NCBI GenBank assembly: GCA_026388655.1
Contig: JAPLJI010000161.1
Coordinates: 1 to 47,706 of the forward strand
Length of the DNA: 47,706 nucleotides
Source of the DNA: Pseudomonadota bacterium
GTDB lineage: Bacteria > Desulfobacterota > JAPLJL01
Direction: 5' to 3'
Numbering within the stretch: the stretch's first letter is position 1; the number at the start of each line of letters is the position of its first letter. The notes under the pieces are model-generated. The model did not search any database. It saw only the letters and a list, made by a program, of their open reading frames with translations, and was not told the DNA's origin. Below are positions 33,466 through 41,593 of this stretch, one piece after another. The position numbers and the translations under genes are program-made.

Positions 33466-34959
33466 ATGACCTATAAACTTAACTTCGACCAGGACGAGCG
33501 TTTCGATTTTGACGGCAACTTTCCCAGTCTCGCGGTCCTCGCCAAGTATAAACCCGCGATGGTGAAGAGGGTCCGGAAGTCATGGGAGGATGAGCGGAAT
33601 TTTCTCCGCGAGCACCTGTCCCCCCTGGTTCTTTCCGAGGACCTTAAACACGCGCAAAACCCGGATCACATCAGCTGGGAGATGCTCCGGGTCGCCGGCC
33701 GGCACGGCCGTCTGTCCCAATACATACCCGGATTCATGGGCGGACTGGGTAACTCCCTGGGTTTGTCCATGATGGTAAACCTGGAAGAGCAGGCCGCGCT
33801 CGATTGCGCCTTCTGCGGGATGATGGGGGGGCACGGCCTGGGCCTCGCGGCCGTGTTCATGACCTTTAACATGAGAATCCTCCAGCGGGTGGCGGACCAG
33901 ATCGCCGCGCATCAAAACGATGAAAAGCCCTACGTGATCGATTGCGCCATCACCGAGCCCACCGCCGGCACGGACGTGGAGGAGGTCGAGCTTTATCCCA
34001 AGGCCCGGCTCATGTGCCAGGCCAAACGCGTCTCCGGCGGGGCGGTTCTCAACGGCCGCAAGGTTTTCATCAGCACCGGCCACATGGCTACCGATCATGT
34101 CGTGATCATGCCCTTCGACCAGAGGGACGCCGTCAATACCATGGGGTGTTTCCTGGTCTCCAACGGTACCCCGGGGTTTTCGCTCGGCCGGATGGAAAGA
34201 AAGATGGGACAGAAGGCCGGCTCCGCGAGCGAGCTGATCTTCGAGGACTGCCTGGTCCCGGAGGAGAGCATCCTGCTCGCCCAGGACCAGTTCCCGGAGG
34301 AAAAATTCCAGGAACAGTTCCGGATGCTTTTGCACGGGGTTCTCGGGATTACCCGGACCGCGGTCGGGGCCTGGTCTACCGGCACGGCCCGGGGGGCCTT
34401 CGACCGGGCGCTTTACCTAGCCAAGCGCATCAAGCACAAGGGCCGGACCCTGATTCACCAGCAGTGGGCCCAGGCTCTTCTCACCAACATGCACATCAAC
34501 GTGATGATGGCCCGCGGAGCCTATCTCGAATCGCAGTTCGCCCTGATGCGGGGTTTCGAGAAAATTCCCCTCGTCACCGGATTTCCGCCATGGATAAGTG
34601 ATTCCTCCATTCTCGCCTGGCTCTTCCGGCAAAACTGGTACCGGAAATTCCTGCACTCGCGTTGGATGCACCGACAAATCCTGGATTATGCCAGGTCCTC
34701 GATCTCGGAGGATCAGGACGCGCGCGTCCAGTTTATGTCCTCCCTGGCCAAGGTGGTGGGCTCGGATATGGCGATGGAAAACTGCCAGCTCGCGACCGAA
34801 TTTTTGGGGCAGGCCGGCCTCCGCCACGACCAGGGGGTGGAGAAGATTTTCCGCGACGCCAAGCTCCTCCAGATCTTCGAAGGCACTAACCAGCTCAATC
34901 GCCTGAATATTTTCACGCATTACCTCGCCCGGCATCTTTCCGGGGTGGAGGTTTTTTAG
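33466..34959 (+). CDS. Acyl-CoA dehydrogenase (long form)
   Basis: Introduces a double bond next to the CoA thioester, passing electrons to ETF. 497 residues, about 100 more than the 380-390 of the common enzymes. FAD and substrate motifs are seen: CAITEPTAGTDVEEV, NGRKVFISTGHMATDHVV and GLRHDQGVEKIFRDAKLL. The catalytic base is Glu472 in IFEGTNQLNR, at the position of MCAD Glu376. The extra length is mostly at the N-terminus and in a middle segment (about 365-405, TGFPPWISDSSILAWLF). The gene follows thiolase and precedes the second dehydrogenase; both may form a mixed oligomer. Confidence 0.93.
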   Translation: MTYKLNFDQDERFDFDGNFPSLAVLAKYKPAMVKRVRKSWEDERNFLREHLSPLVLSEDLKHAQNPDHISWEMLRVAGRHGRLSQYIPGFMGGLGNSLGLSMMVNLEEQAALDCAFCGMMGGHGLGLAAVFMTFNMRILQRVADQIAAHQNDEKPYVIDCAITEPTAGTDVEEVELYPKARLMCQAKRVSGGAVLNGRKVFISTGHMATDHVVIMPFDQRDAVNTMGCFLVSNGTPGFSLGRMERKMGQKAGSASELIFEDCLVPEESILLAQDQFPEEKFQEQFRMLLHGVLGITRTAVGAWSTGTARGAFDRALYLAKRIKHKGRTLIHQQWAQALLTNMHINVMMARGAYLESQFALMRGFEKIPLVTGFPPWISDSSILAWLFRQNWYRKFLHSRWMHRQILDYARSSISEDQDARVQFMSSLAKVVGSDMAMENCQLATEFLGQAGLRHDQGVEKIFRDAKLLQIFEGTNQLNRLNIFTHYLARHLSGVEVF

Positions 34960-35140
34960 CGGAATATATTTCCTTATTAATTCCCTCCCCCTTCGCTTGC
35001 CCCGTCAAGGGCGGGGATGGGGGAGGGTTAGGGAGAGGGTGAAAAAAGATTTCAAAAAAATCTGATGAATCCGGTTTATTTCGATGCCCTGCGTTTTTCG
35101 GGCTGGGCAGTTCATTTGAATAACTAAAAAGGGGGTAATC

Positions 35141-36250
35141 ATGGGTTCCGCCGATCAAGCCAGTCTGGCCGCTTTCCGGGAAACCGCGCAAAGGTTCGCC
35201 CAGAAGGAACTGAAAACCCGGGCGATCGACTTTGACCGATATCCCTACGCGGAATTCAATGCCGGGGCGGTCCAGGCGGCCCGGGAGGTGGGGCTTTTGC
35301 AGGTTCTCCTGCCCGAAGCCAGGGGCGGTACCGGCCAGGGGATAGAGGTTTTCAGTGAGATTCTTTTTTTCCTGGCCCAGGCCGATGCCAGCATCGCCGC
35401 GATTCTTCTAATCAATGCCCTGGCGCAATCGGCGCTCCTCAAGTGGGGGAAGCCTTCCCTCCAGGAGAAATACCTGTCGGCCAAACTCCTGGCTTTTCCC
35501 GTTTATGATTCACCCGCGAACCTGCCGCGGGGCGTGGAGGCGGAGAAAAAGGGGGGTGGCTATGTGCTTAAGGGAAAGTTGGAATACCTGGCCCTCGCCC
35601 CGGTAGCCGAGGCCGCAGTGATTCCCGCCGTCCTGAAGGGGACGGAAAAGGTTGCTTTTTTCCTGGTAGATCTTACGACTCCGGGGATATCCTTGAGCGC
35701 GCCGATCCTGAGCCTCGGTCTCCGGGGCGCCCCGGTTGCGGATCTGGAAATCGGGGGATCAGAGGTTTCGGCCGATTATCTCCTCTGCCCGGATGCCGGA
35801 TCGGAATATCCCGGTTTCACGATGAGATTTCGTCCGGCCGCCGCGGCCCTGGCCGTGGGGGTGGCCGCCGGCTCCTACGAGACGGCCAAGGCCTACGCCC
35901 AGGAGCGTTACCAGGCCGGCAAGATTATCATCGAACACGAACTGATCCGGCTTCTGCTTTCCAACGTGGCTGTGATCGCGGAGTCCGGGCGCGCCCTTTT
36001 CGGGGCCATGGCCCGGGCCGTGGACGAGGGACGGGAAGAACTCTTGGCGGAAACCGGCCTGATCCTTTCCACCGAGCTGGCCAGCCGGGCCGTCTCCGAC
36101 GGGGTGCAGGTGCTCGGGGGTTACGGCTACATCGAGGATTACGGGCAGGAAAAAAGGATGCGCGACGCCAAGCAGATCGAATCATTTTTCGGGCCCGCCC
36201 CGGTGAAGCGCCTGGAACTCCTGGAGGGGATCCTCCGCCGCGAAAAATAA
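35141..36250 (+). CDS. Acyl-CoA dehydrogenase-like protein, catalytic Glu absent
   Basis: 369 residues, normal ACAD length. Helical N-domain, the beta-barrel region (KGKLEYLALAPVAEAAV) and the C-terminal helices with VLGGYGYIEDYGQEKRMRDAKQIE are recognisable. The usual IxEGT motif is replaced: aligning DAK in the two neighbours puts Phe350 (SFFGPAP) where the first dehydrogenase has Glu472. Unless another Glu (for example Glu347, three residues before, or one elsewhere in the chain) acts as base, it should not dehydrogenate in the standard way. In mycobacterial steroid enzymes such partners bind FAD or structure while the other subunit catalyses. I infer a heteromer with the upstream gene. 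Confidence 0.85.
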   Translation: MGSADQASLAAFRETAQRFAQKELKTRAIDFDRYPYAEFNAGAVQAAREVGLLQVLLPEARGGTGQGIEVFSEILFFLAQADASIAAILLINALAQSALLKWGKPSLQEKYLSAKLLAFPVYDSPANLPRGVEAEKKGGGYVLKGKLEYLALAPVAEAAVIPAVLKGTEKVAFFLVDLTTPGISLSAPILSLGLRGAPVADLEIGGSEVSADYLLCPDAGSEYPGFTMRFRPAAAALAVGVAAGSYETAKAYAQERYQAGKIIIEHELIRLLLSNVAVIAESGRALFGAMARAVDEGREELLAETGLILSTELASRAVSDGVQVLGGYGYIEDYGQEKRMRDAKQIESFFGPAPVKRLELLEGILRREK

Positions 36251-36254
36251 AAAA

Positions 36255-36444
36255 GAGACTATTGCAAAAAGCTTTTTCTGTCATTCTGAGCCCCTTTAGT
36301 AACGGGGCGAAGAATCTCGCTTCCGTCGGAGAAATCCGAAAATCCAGATCCTTCGCTTTGCTCAGGATGACAAAGAGTGAAGGGCTCAGGCGCCGTCCTG
36401 AATGAAATGAAGGAATGACATATCGGGGGTTTTGCAACGGTTTC
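36255..36444. repeat. Putative MITE-like element
   Basis: GAGACTATTGCAAAAAGC at the left and, on the other strand, GAAACCGTTGCAAAACC at the right agree at 12 of the first 16 bases. The 190-base interior has TTCTGTCATTCTGAGC and GCTCAGGATGACAAAG as internal inverted pieces. Shared GCAACGGTTT/GCAACGGCTT ends relate it to 26399-26765. The gap 36251-36537 holds nothing else. Confidence 0.5.
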
Positions 36445-36537
36445 ATAAAGTTTTAAAAGGGGATTAAGAAATGATTTTGTCATTCCGAGCCGATGGCGAA
36501 GAATCAAAAAGGAAATATTATCGAGAAGGAGGTTATT

Positions 36538-36786
36538 ATGAAAACCAAAAAATGGTTTGAATATGAGATCACCAGGCATCCACTCAAGGAATTCCGGGAC
36601 CTGGCCTTTTTTTGCTCGGAAACCGGGGAATGCAAGTTGGAAGAAGTCGATCGGGACCAGTTTCGGAGGCTCAAGGAGATTTTGAACCTCAGGGGTAAAA
36701 AAGGCTTGGAACTGGTCCAGATTTTCTTCGGCCAGGACGGGGCGGTAGCGATCTGGAAGCGGAAGATAAAGAAGGAAGGAAAATAA
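36538..36786 (+). CDS. Small DUF4177-like protein
   Basis: 82 residues from ATG 36538, after AAGGAGG; an earlier in-frame ATG at 36493 lacks a ribosome site. The pattern WFEYEI ... LNLRGKKGLELVQIFFGQDG ... IWKRKI matches the short alpha/beta DUF4177-type fold (start WEYK, then LNxxGxxGWELV, end KR). Here WELV is changed to LELV. No function is known. Charged and probably cytoplasmic. Confidence 0.65.
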   Translation: MKTKKWFEYEITRHPLKEFRDLAFFCSETGECKLEEVDRDQFRRLKEILNLRGKKGLELVQIFFGQDGAVAIWKRKIKKEGK

Positions 36787-36907
36787 CAATATTAATCCCC
36801 TTATATTTTCCCTCTCCCCGGTTAGCCCCCGAGTTTTACTCGGGGGGAGAGGGTTTACCCTGAGCGAAGACGAAGGGGAGGGTAAGGGGGAAAACAGGAA
36901 ACAAGTG

Positions 36908-37384
36908 ATGATCAATGCCAAAGAAAGAAACGGTCTCAAACTCCTGACCTATGGGGTCTATTTCCTGGGATGCCGGGCAGGTGACGGCGTCAACGGGATG
37001 ATCGCTTCCTGGGTCACGCAGGTGTCGTTTCAACCCCGGCTCGTGGCCGTGGGGGTAAAGAAGGAACGCCGCTCCCACGATCTGATCAAAGAAGGCGGGG
37101 TGTTTTCTCTCTGCGTATTGGATAAAAACCAGTCCAACCAGATGGGATTATTCAAGGGTGAAAAAAGGATAGATGATAAAACCATCGAAGGTGTTTCCTA
37201 TGAGAAGCTCAAGACCGGGGCCCCGGTCTTGAAGGAATGTGTCGGATTCGTGGAATGCCGGCTGGTCCAATCAGTCGAAACCGGCGACCATACCGTTTTT
37301 ATCGGCGAGGTCGTGAACGAAGGAGTCAGGGGAGGGGATCCCCTGACGGTCTGGGACCTCGGGGGACATTATTATGGAGGTTAA
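36908..37384 (+). CDS. Flavin reductase-like (flavoredoxin-type) protein
   Basis: 158 residues from ATG 36908; a GTG one codon earlier is possible. The split-barrel FMN-binding sites are seen: NGMIASWVTQVSFQPRLVAVGV, with the flavin-contacting Ser/Thr and the FQPRL turn, then RRSHDLIKEGGVFSLCVL. Members reduce FMN with NAD(P)H or, as flavoredoxins and high-molecular-weight rubredoxins, pass electrons among redox partners. The next gene begins 11 bases before its stop, so the two may be translationally coupled, although their functions appear unrelated. Confidence 0.85.
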   Translation: MINAKERNGLKLLTYGVYFLGCRAGDGVNGMIASWVTQVSFQPRLVAVGVKKERRSHDLIKEGGVFSLCVLDKNQSNQMGLFKGEKRIDDKTIEGVSYEKLKTGAPVLKECVGFVECRLVQSVETGDHTVFIGEVVNEGVRGGDPLTVWDLGGHYYGG

Positions 37385-38903
37385 TAAAGTATTTAAGAAA
37401 AATAATTCGCATTTCTATTTGGTGTTGTTACCCGGAACCGTTCTGCTCGCTGGGTTACAGCTTGGTTGTTCTAATAGCTCCGGCTTAAACCCTGCTCAAG
37501 TACCCATAGGCATTGAACGCTTGACCCGCCTGGATCAAATCTACCGGGTTCCCGTAAACGTCCAGGTGGTCGGGGAATCGTCTTATGATCGGACCGGGGG
37601 GAATGACGACGGTTTCTCCGGGGCTTATTCCTATCTCTACCGGGATGAGAAAGGATATGTAATCTTCGACCGGCAGGGACCCGGCTGTGTTTACCAAATG
37701 TGGTTTACCAGCATGCTGATGTCCTTCGGCCTTCCCTATGATCTTTCTTTTTATCCGGATGGTGCTTCCCCGGCGGTCCTGACGATTCCCTCCGGGACGG
37801 GTTTCTCCGGAGAAACACCGGGGTTGCCTTTTCCCCTGGTGGGCTCGTTTACCCGGTCCAGCGGGGGATTATTTTCCTACTTGCCGATTTGTTTCCAGGA
37901 GCGTCTGGTCATTGCCGCTTCAACCCTTCCCACCTTTTACCAGGTGATCGCCCACCTTTATCCACCCGGTACGGAAGTGCCCGTCTTCAATGGGGAAGAG
38001 AAAGTTCAAGAAGCGGCGGAAAACCTCGGACGGGTGGGATCGGATTTCCTCCCGGAGGAGAAGAAAGAAATAGAGAAATCTCAGGTAACGGTTTCTGTCG
38101 GAGAAAAGAAACAGCTCTTCGAGCTAACCGGCCATGGAATTATTTACGGCCTGAAATTCACCCTGGAGGATTATTCGGAAGAATCCCTGAATTCGTTATA
38201 CCTTTCCGTCTTTTTTGATGATGCAGTTACCGCCCAGGTTCTATCGCCGATGGGAATATTATTCGGGTCGGGGTTTGGACCGGCAGAGATCAGGTCACGA
38301 CCGATCGTGATGGACCCCGGGGCGCGGACACTTTCCTGCTTTTTTCTAATGCCGTTTTTGAAAAAGGCCTGGATTGAGCTGGAAAACCGGGGAATCTCAC
38401 CGATATCAATCTCTTCCGAGGTTTCCTGGGTTAAAGACAAGCCGGCCCCGGATTTTGGCTACTTTCACGCTCAATATCGGGAAGAAAAACCGACTTCACC
38501 GGGCGCGGATTATTTAATCCTGGATGAAAAAGGGCAAGGCCAGTTGGTTGGGGTTACTCTCGCCATGGCCGAATTGCGGGACTCCCATCGCAATTACCTG
38601 GAAGGGGACCATCATATTTACCTGGAAGGAAGCACCTCGCCCGTGCTTAACGGCACCGGGACGGAGGATTATTTCGAAGGGGGCTGGTATTTCCTGAACG
38701 GGACATTCTCGCTTCCCACCCACGGGAACCCGGTTCATCGTTCCCTTTCCAACGGGGGAGACGCCACCGGGGCTTACCGTTTTCATCTTTCCGATACTAT
38801 TCCGTTCCAGTCCTCGATCCGCTTCTCGATCGAGCACGGCCCCGCCAACGATGTCGAAGCCGAATACGCCAGCGTGGTGTATTATTATTTGCGTTCCAAA
38901 TAA
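37374..38903 (+). CDS. GH172 (DUF2961) glycoside hydrolase-like lipoprotein
   Basis: 509 residues. Lipoprotein signal: basic start, hydrophobic stretch and LQLGC with Cys32, so outer-membrane or periplasmic lipid-anchored. The DUF2961 family signature GTGTEDYFEGGWYF (427-440) is present, with the family's conserved Glu431, then HGNPVHRSLSNGG and VEAEYASVVYYY at the end. GH172 enzymes act on alpha-D-fructofuranosides or D-arabinofuranosides (difructose dianhydride, mycobacterial arabinan) and form ring-like oligomers. ATG 37374 overlaps the upstream gene by 11 bases and no other start gives a signal peptide. No other carbohydrate genes are near, which leaves the target glycan open. Confidence 0.88.
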   Translation: MEVNKVFKKNNSHFYLVLLPGTVLLAGLQLGCSNSSGLNPAQVPIGIERLTRLDQIYRVPVNVQVVGESSYDRTGGNDDGFSGAYSYLYRDEKGYVIFDRQGPGCVYQMWFTSMLMSFGLPYDLSFYPDGASPAVLTIPSGTGFSGETPGLPFPLVGSFTRSSGGLFSYLPICFQERLVIAASTLPTFYQVIAHLYPPGTEVPVFNGEEKVQEAAENLGRVGSDFLPEEKKEIEKSQVTVSVGEKKQLFELTGHGIIYGLKFTLEDYSEESLNSLYLSVFFDDAVTAQVLSPMGILFGSGFGPAEIRSRPIVMDPGARTLSCFFLMPFLKKAWIELENRGISPISISSEVSWVKDKPAPDFGYFHAQYREEKPTSPGADYLILDEKGQGQLVGVTLAMAELRDSHRNYLEGDHHIYLEGSTSPVLNGTGTEDYFEGGWYFLNGTFSLPTHGNPVHRSLSNGGDATGAYRFHLSDTIPFQSSIRFSIEHGPANDVEAEYASVVYYYLRSK

Positions 38904-38936
38904 TATTTTATCGATCTAGAAAAGAGGGAATGAAAT

Positions 38937-39635
38937 ATGAGTAAAGTCAAGAAAATATCGATTGCGTTGATCGCTATTATTCTTTGCGTGGTGGGCTTGC
39001 TGGCCGGCGGGATTATTTACACGGTAGTACCGACGCGAGGCGAGAAGATTGATAAATATTCAAATCCGCAAAAGGCCTTGTTGGTAATTGATATTCAGGA
39101 GGACTATACAGGTACGGCGGCGAAACCTCCCTTTCCTTTTAGGGATTCGGAAAAATTGATCGCTGTCGTTAATAAAATCATTGCCGAGGCGCCCCGAAAG
39201 AATATCGTAATCGTATATATCAAACAGGAATTTGCAGGTTTTTGGGGAACGATCTTCTCCAGGGTTTTTGCCAAGGGCACGGCCATCAAAGGAAATCCGG
39301 GAGCCGAAATCGATAAGCGCATCTCCCTGTCCTCCGACCATATATTCTCCAAACCGAAGGGAGACGCGTTTGCCAATCCGGAATTGGGATCATTTTTAAT
39401 AAAGAATCAGGTTAATGATCTTTATCTCGTCGGTTTGGACGCCGAATATTGCGTTTATGCAACCGCCCAGGGGGCTTTAAACAGAGGATATACCGTGAAT
39501 ATTATTACCGACAGCGTTCTCTGGGACGGCCATATTCTGCAAACGGATGAAAAACGGGACAAGCTGATCGAAAAATACAAAAAAAGCGGCATAATCCTGA
39601 AATCGAGCGGAGAATTTTTACCAGGAAATCCATGA
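38937..39635 (+). CDS. Isochorismatase-family cysteine hydrolase, membrane-anchored
   Basis: 232 residues. An N-terminal hydrophobic segment (8-31) precedes the hydrolase domain and is a signal anchor or uncleaved signal peptide. Triad candidates: Asp52 in LVIDIQEDY, a Lys in FSKPKGDAF (138 or 140), and Cys171 in DAEYCVYATAQGAL. The fold is that of nicotinamidases and isochorismatases, most of which are cytoplasmic, so a membrane-bound and perhaps periplasmic form is unusual. Spaced 33 bases after the GH172 gene, likely in the same transcript. Confidence 0.85.
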   Translation: MSKVKKISIALIAIILCVVGLLAGGIIYTVVPTRGEKIDKYSNPQKALLVIDIQEDYTGTAAKPPFPFRDSEKLIAVVNKIIAEAPRKNIVIVYIKQEFAGFWGTIFSRVFAKGTAIKGNPGAEIDKRISLSSDHIFSKPKGDAFANPELGSFLIKNQVNDLYLVGLDAEYCVYATAQGALNRGYTVNIITDSVLWDGHILQTDEKRDKLIEKYKKSGIILKSSGEFLPGNP

Positions 39636-39660
39636 AGAATTAGGGGATTGCCTTGTTCTC

Positions 39661-39768
39661 GTCATTCCGCACTTGATGCGGAATCCAGGATTTCATGTTT
39701 TTAAAGAATCTTTAGTCCATTGCTTTTAAGAAGACGGTGCCTGGATTCCTGCTTTCGCAGGAATGACG
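39661..39768. repeat. Palindromic repeat (family F)
   Basis: GTCATTCCGCACTTGATGCG-GAATCCAGG at the left matches CCTGGATTCCTGCTTTCGCA-GGAATGAC at the right on the opposite strand. It is a typical intergenic repeat, 40 bases of AT-rich centre between two hairpin arms. It marks the 39636-39832 spacer before the accessory region. Confidence 0.8.
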
Positions 39769-39832
39769 ATAAACGATGTAAAAGCCTTTTTGACATTGAA
39801 TGCAGTAAAGACCGCCAAGAAGAGAATTAAAA

Positions 39833-40195
39833 ATGAAAGAGGTTAAGGCCGGATCAGATCTTCAATCGGTTCCTAGTGTCGGCCCAAGTATTGAGAAGGA
39901 TTTGATCAGTATTGGAATAAATAGCGTTAAGGATTTAAAAGGGAAAAATCCCGAATTGCTGTACCGGCGATTATGTGAAATTAATAAAAAACAGATTGAC
40001 AGATGCGTTTTGTATTCTTTCAGATGCGCGGTTTATTTTGCGGGAAATCCAAACCCCAAGCCAAAACTTTTAAAATGGTGGAATTGGAAGGACGACTCAG
40101 AAACTGCCGGAATCCGCTTCAACGAAGAACTGACCAATCGCTTGCGAAAAGGTTCCCGCGACGCCAAGAGGAAAAAGGGAAAGATGATTGGTTAA
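39833..40195 (+). CDS. Helix-hairpin-helix protein, Cdd1 family
   Basis: 120 residues. The start SVPSVGPSIEKDLISIGINSVKDLKGKNPELLYRRL is a helix-hairpin-helix of the kind that touches DNA backbone, and the following CEINKKQIDRCVLYSFRCAVYFA is the Cdd1 (pathogenicity locus) family pattern. Lysine-rich tail. Function unknown; DNA binding is plausible. It sits immediately upstream of the island promoter and runs in the same direction, but its base use resembles the host genes more than the AT-rich island. Confidence 0.75.
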   Translation: MKEVKAGSDLQSVPSVGPSIEKDLISIGINSVKDLKGKNPELLYRRLCEINKKQIDRCVLYSFRCAVYFAGNPNPKPKLLKWWNWKDDSETAGIRFNEELTNRLRKGSRDAKRKKGKMIG

Positions 40196-40253
40196 TTTTC
40201 CAGGTAGGGGATGATCTGTAATAATATATATAAACAAAATGGACATAATTAAG

Positions 40254-40275
40254 GACATTTGTCTAGACAAATGTC
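40254..40275. promoter_or_regulatory. Perfect 22-bp palindrome, predicted operator
   Basis: Two halves GACATTTGTCT/AGACAAATGTC meet at CTAG with no mismatch. The right end touches the TTGACA hexamer directly. A related GGACAT direct repeat lies just left (40240-40257). A dimeric repressor bound here would block RNA polymerase. The binder is likely the Fic protein's own C-terminal winged helix, which is inference. Confidence 0.75.
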
Positions 40276-40303
40276 TTGACATTTTTAAAATATATTATAT
40301 AAT
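40276..40303 (+). promoter_or_regulatory. Consensus sigma-70 promoter of the island
   Basis: TTGACA at 40276-40281 and TATAAT at 40298-40303, with 16 bases between. Both hexamers are perfect matches. Transcription should start near 40310, about 28 bases before the Fic ATG. No other promoter in the window is this clear. Confidence 0.85.
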
Positions 40304-40337
40304 TCAACTAATTAGATAAAAATAAAAGTGGACACAG

Positions 40338-41522
40338 ATGCGGAAATTTGAAGAGACACATTCTTGGATATCTTTCGGGTTTAACCTGGGTAATGCTCCC
40401 CCGGAGCTATGGATCAACCTTGGCGAAGCTGCATCGAAGTGCGAACACCTATCGATGGTTCCGCTTCGGCCCGCAACTGCCACATTACTTCACCGTCTTT
40501 ATCTCGCCAAAGGTGTCCAGGCTACAACCGCGATCGAAGGTAATACCCTTTCCGAAGCCGAGGTTTTAAAAGCGGTCGATGGAAAATTAGAGGTTCCTCC
40601 CTCGAAGCAGTACCTGAAGCAGGAAGTGGATAATATCATCGCGTCCTGCAACTCCATCGGGAAGCAGCTGTCAGAAAGAACCTTGCCGGCGATATCGCCC
40701 GAACTGATAAGCAGTTATGACCGTCAGATACTTACCAATCTGACGGTTAAAGAAGGGGAAGCCGCTCCGGGCGAATTGCGCAACTATTCTGTGGCGGTTG
40801 GCAATGTTTATCGGGGCGCGCCTCCGGAAGATTGCCCGTATCTGCTTGACCGGCTTTGCCAGTGGTTGAATGGGCCGGATTTCCAGGCCAAACCCGGCTT
40901 AGAAATGTTATATGCGATCATTAAAGCGGTGGTTGCGCATCTTTACCTGGCGTGGATTCATCCCTTTGGCGATGGCAACGGGCGAACGGCTAGATTGCTC
41001 GAGTTTCATATCATGTTTTCAGCCGGGATACCTTCGCCAGCGGCCCATCTTTTAAGCAACCATTACAATCAGACCCGTACCGAGTATTACCGGCAACTGG
41101 ATATCGCCAGCAAATCAGGCGGCGATATCCTCCCTTTTCTTCACTACGCGGTCCAGGGATTAGTAGATGGACTGCGGGAACAGCTCGATTTTGTTTGGAA
41201 ACAGCAATGGGATGTGGTTTGGCGCAACTATGTGCATGAAAGATTTCAAGAAAAAAATAGCCCGAGTGATATCCGTCAACGGCATTTGGCGCTCGATTTG
41301 GGTGCGAAGGGTGATTGGGTTCAGATTCCTGAAATAACGGAGCTTACCCCTCGCTTGGCCAAGGCTTATGCCGGGAAAACCTCAAAGACAGTAAAGAGGG
41401 ATTTAAACGTATTAAAAACAATGGAATTGATTGTCATGGAAGGCCGAAAGATTCGCGCAAAAAGAGAAATAATCCAATCTTTCCTGCCCTTACGTAAAAT
41501 ATCGGATAAAGAAAAAGCATAA
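40338..41522 (+). CDS. Fic-domain protein with C-terminal winged helix
   Basis: 394 residues. Fic proteins transfer AMP (or other phosphate-linked groups) to target hydroxyls. The active motif HPFGDGNGR spans residues 208-216, with the catalytic His208. The N-terminal TTAIEG (63-68) fits the inhibitory (S/T)xxxE(G/N) helix of class II Fics, so the enzyme is self-inhibited through Glu67. The C-terminal part (about 325-385; PEITELTPRLAKAYAGKTSK, then TVKRDLNVLKTMELIVMEGR) is a winged helix-turn-helix. No separate antitoxin gene is adjacent. Its promoter carries a palindrome, which makes self-control likely. Target proteins are unknown. Confidence 0.92.
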   Translation: MRKFEETHSWISFGFNLGNAPPELWINLGEAASKCEHLSMVPLRPATATLLHRLYLAKGVQATTAIEGNTLSEAEVLKAVDGKLEVPPSKQYLKQEVDNIIASCNSIGKQLSERTLPAISPELISSYDRQILTNLTVKEGEAAPGELRNYSVAVGNVYRGAPPEDCPYLLDRLCQWLNGPDFQAKPGLEMLYAIIKAVVAHLYLAWIHPFGDGNGRTARLLEFHIMFSAGIPSPAAHLLSNHYNQTRTEYYRQLDIASKSGGDILPFLHYAVQGLVDGLREQLDFVWKQQWDVVWRNYVHERFQEKNSPSDIRQRHLALDLGAKGDWVQIPEITELTPRLAKAYAGKTSKTVKRDLNVLKTMELIVMEGRKIRAKREIIQSFLPLRKISDKEKA

Positions 41523-41593
41523 TGTCGCGTGATTGTTCAGATTGCTGAATCATAATGTGTTTTATCCATTGAATTGAAAATGAATTGAAAATC

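Noticed and set aside
40338-41522. Fic toxin-antitoxin pair
   Set aside because: No small antitoxin gene adjoins; the inhibitory motif is inside the protein itself.
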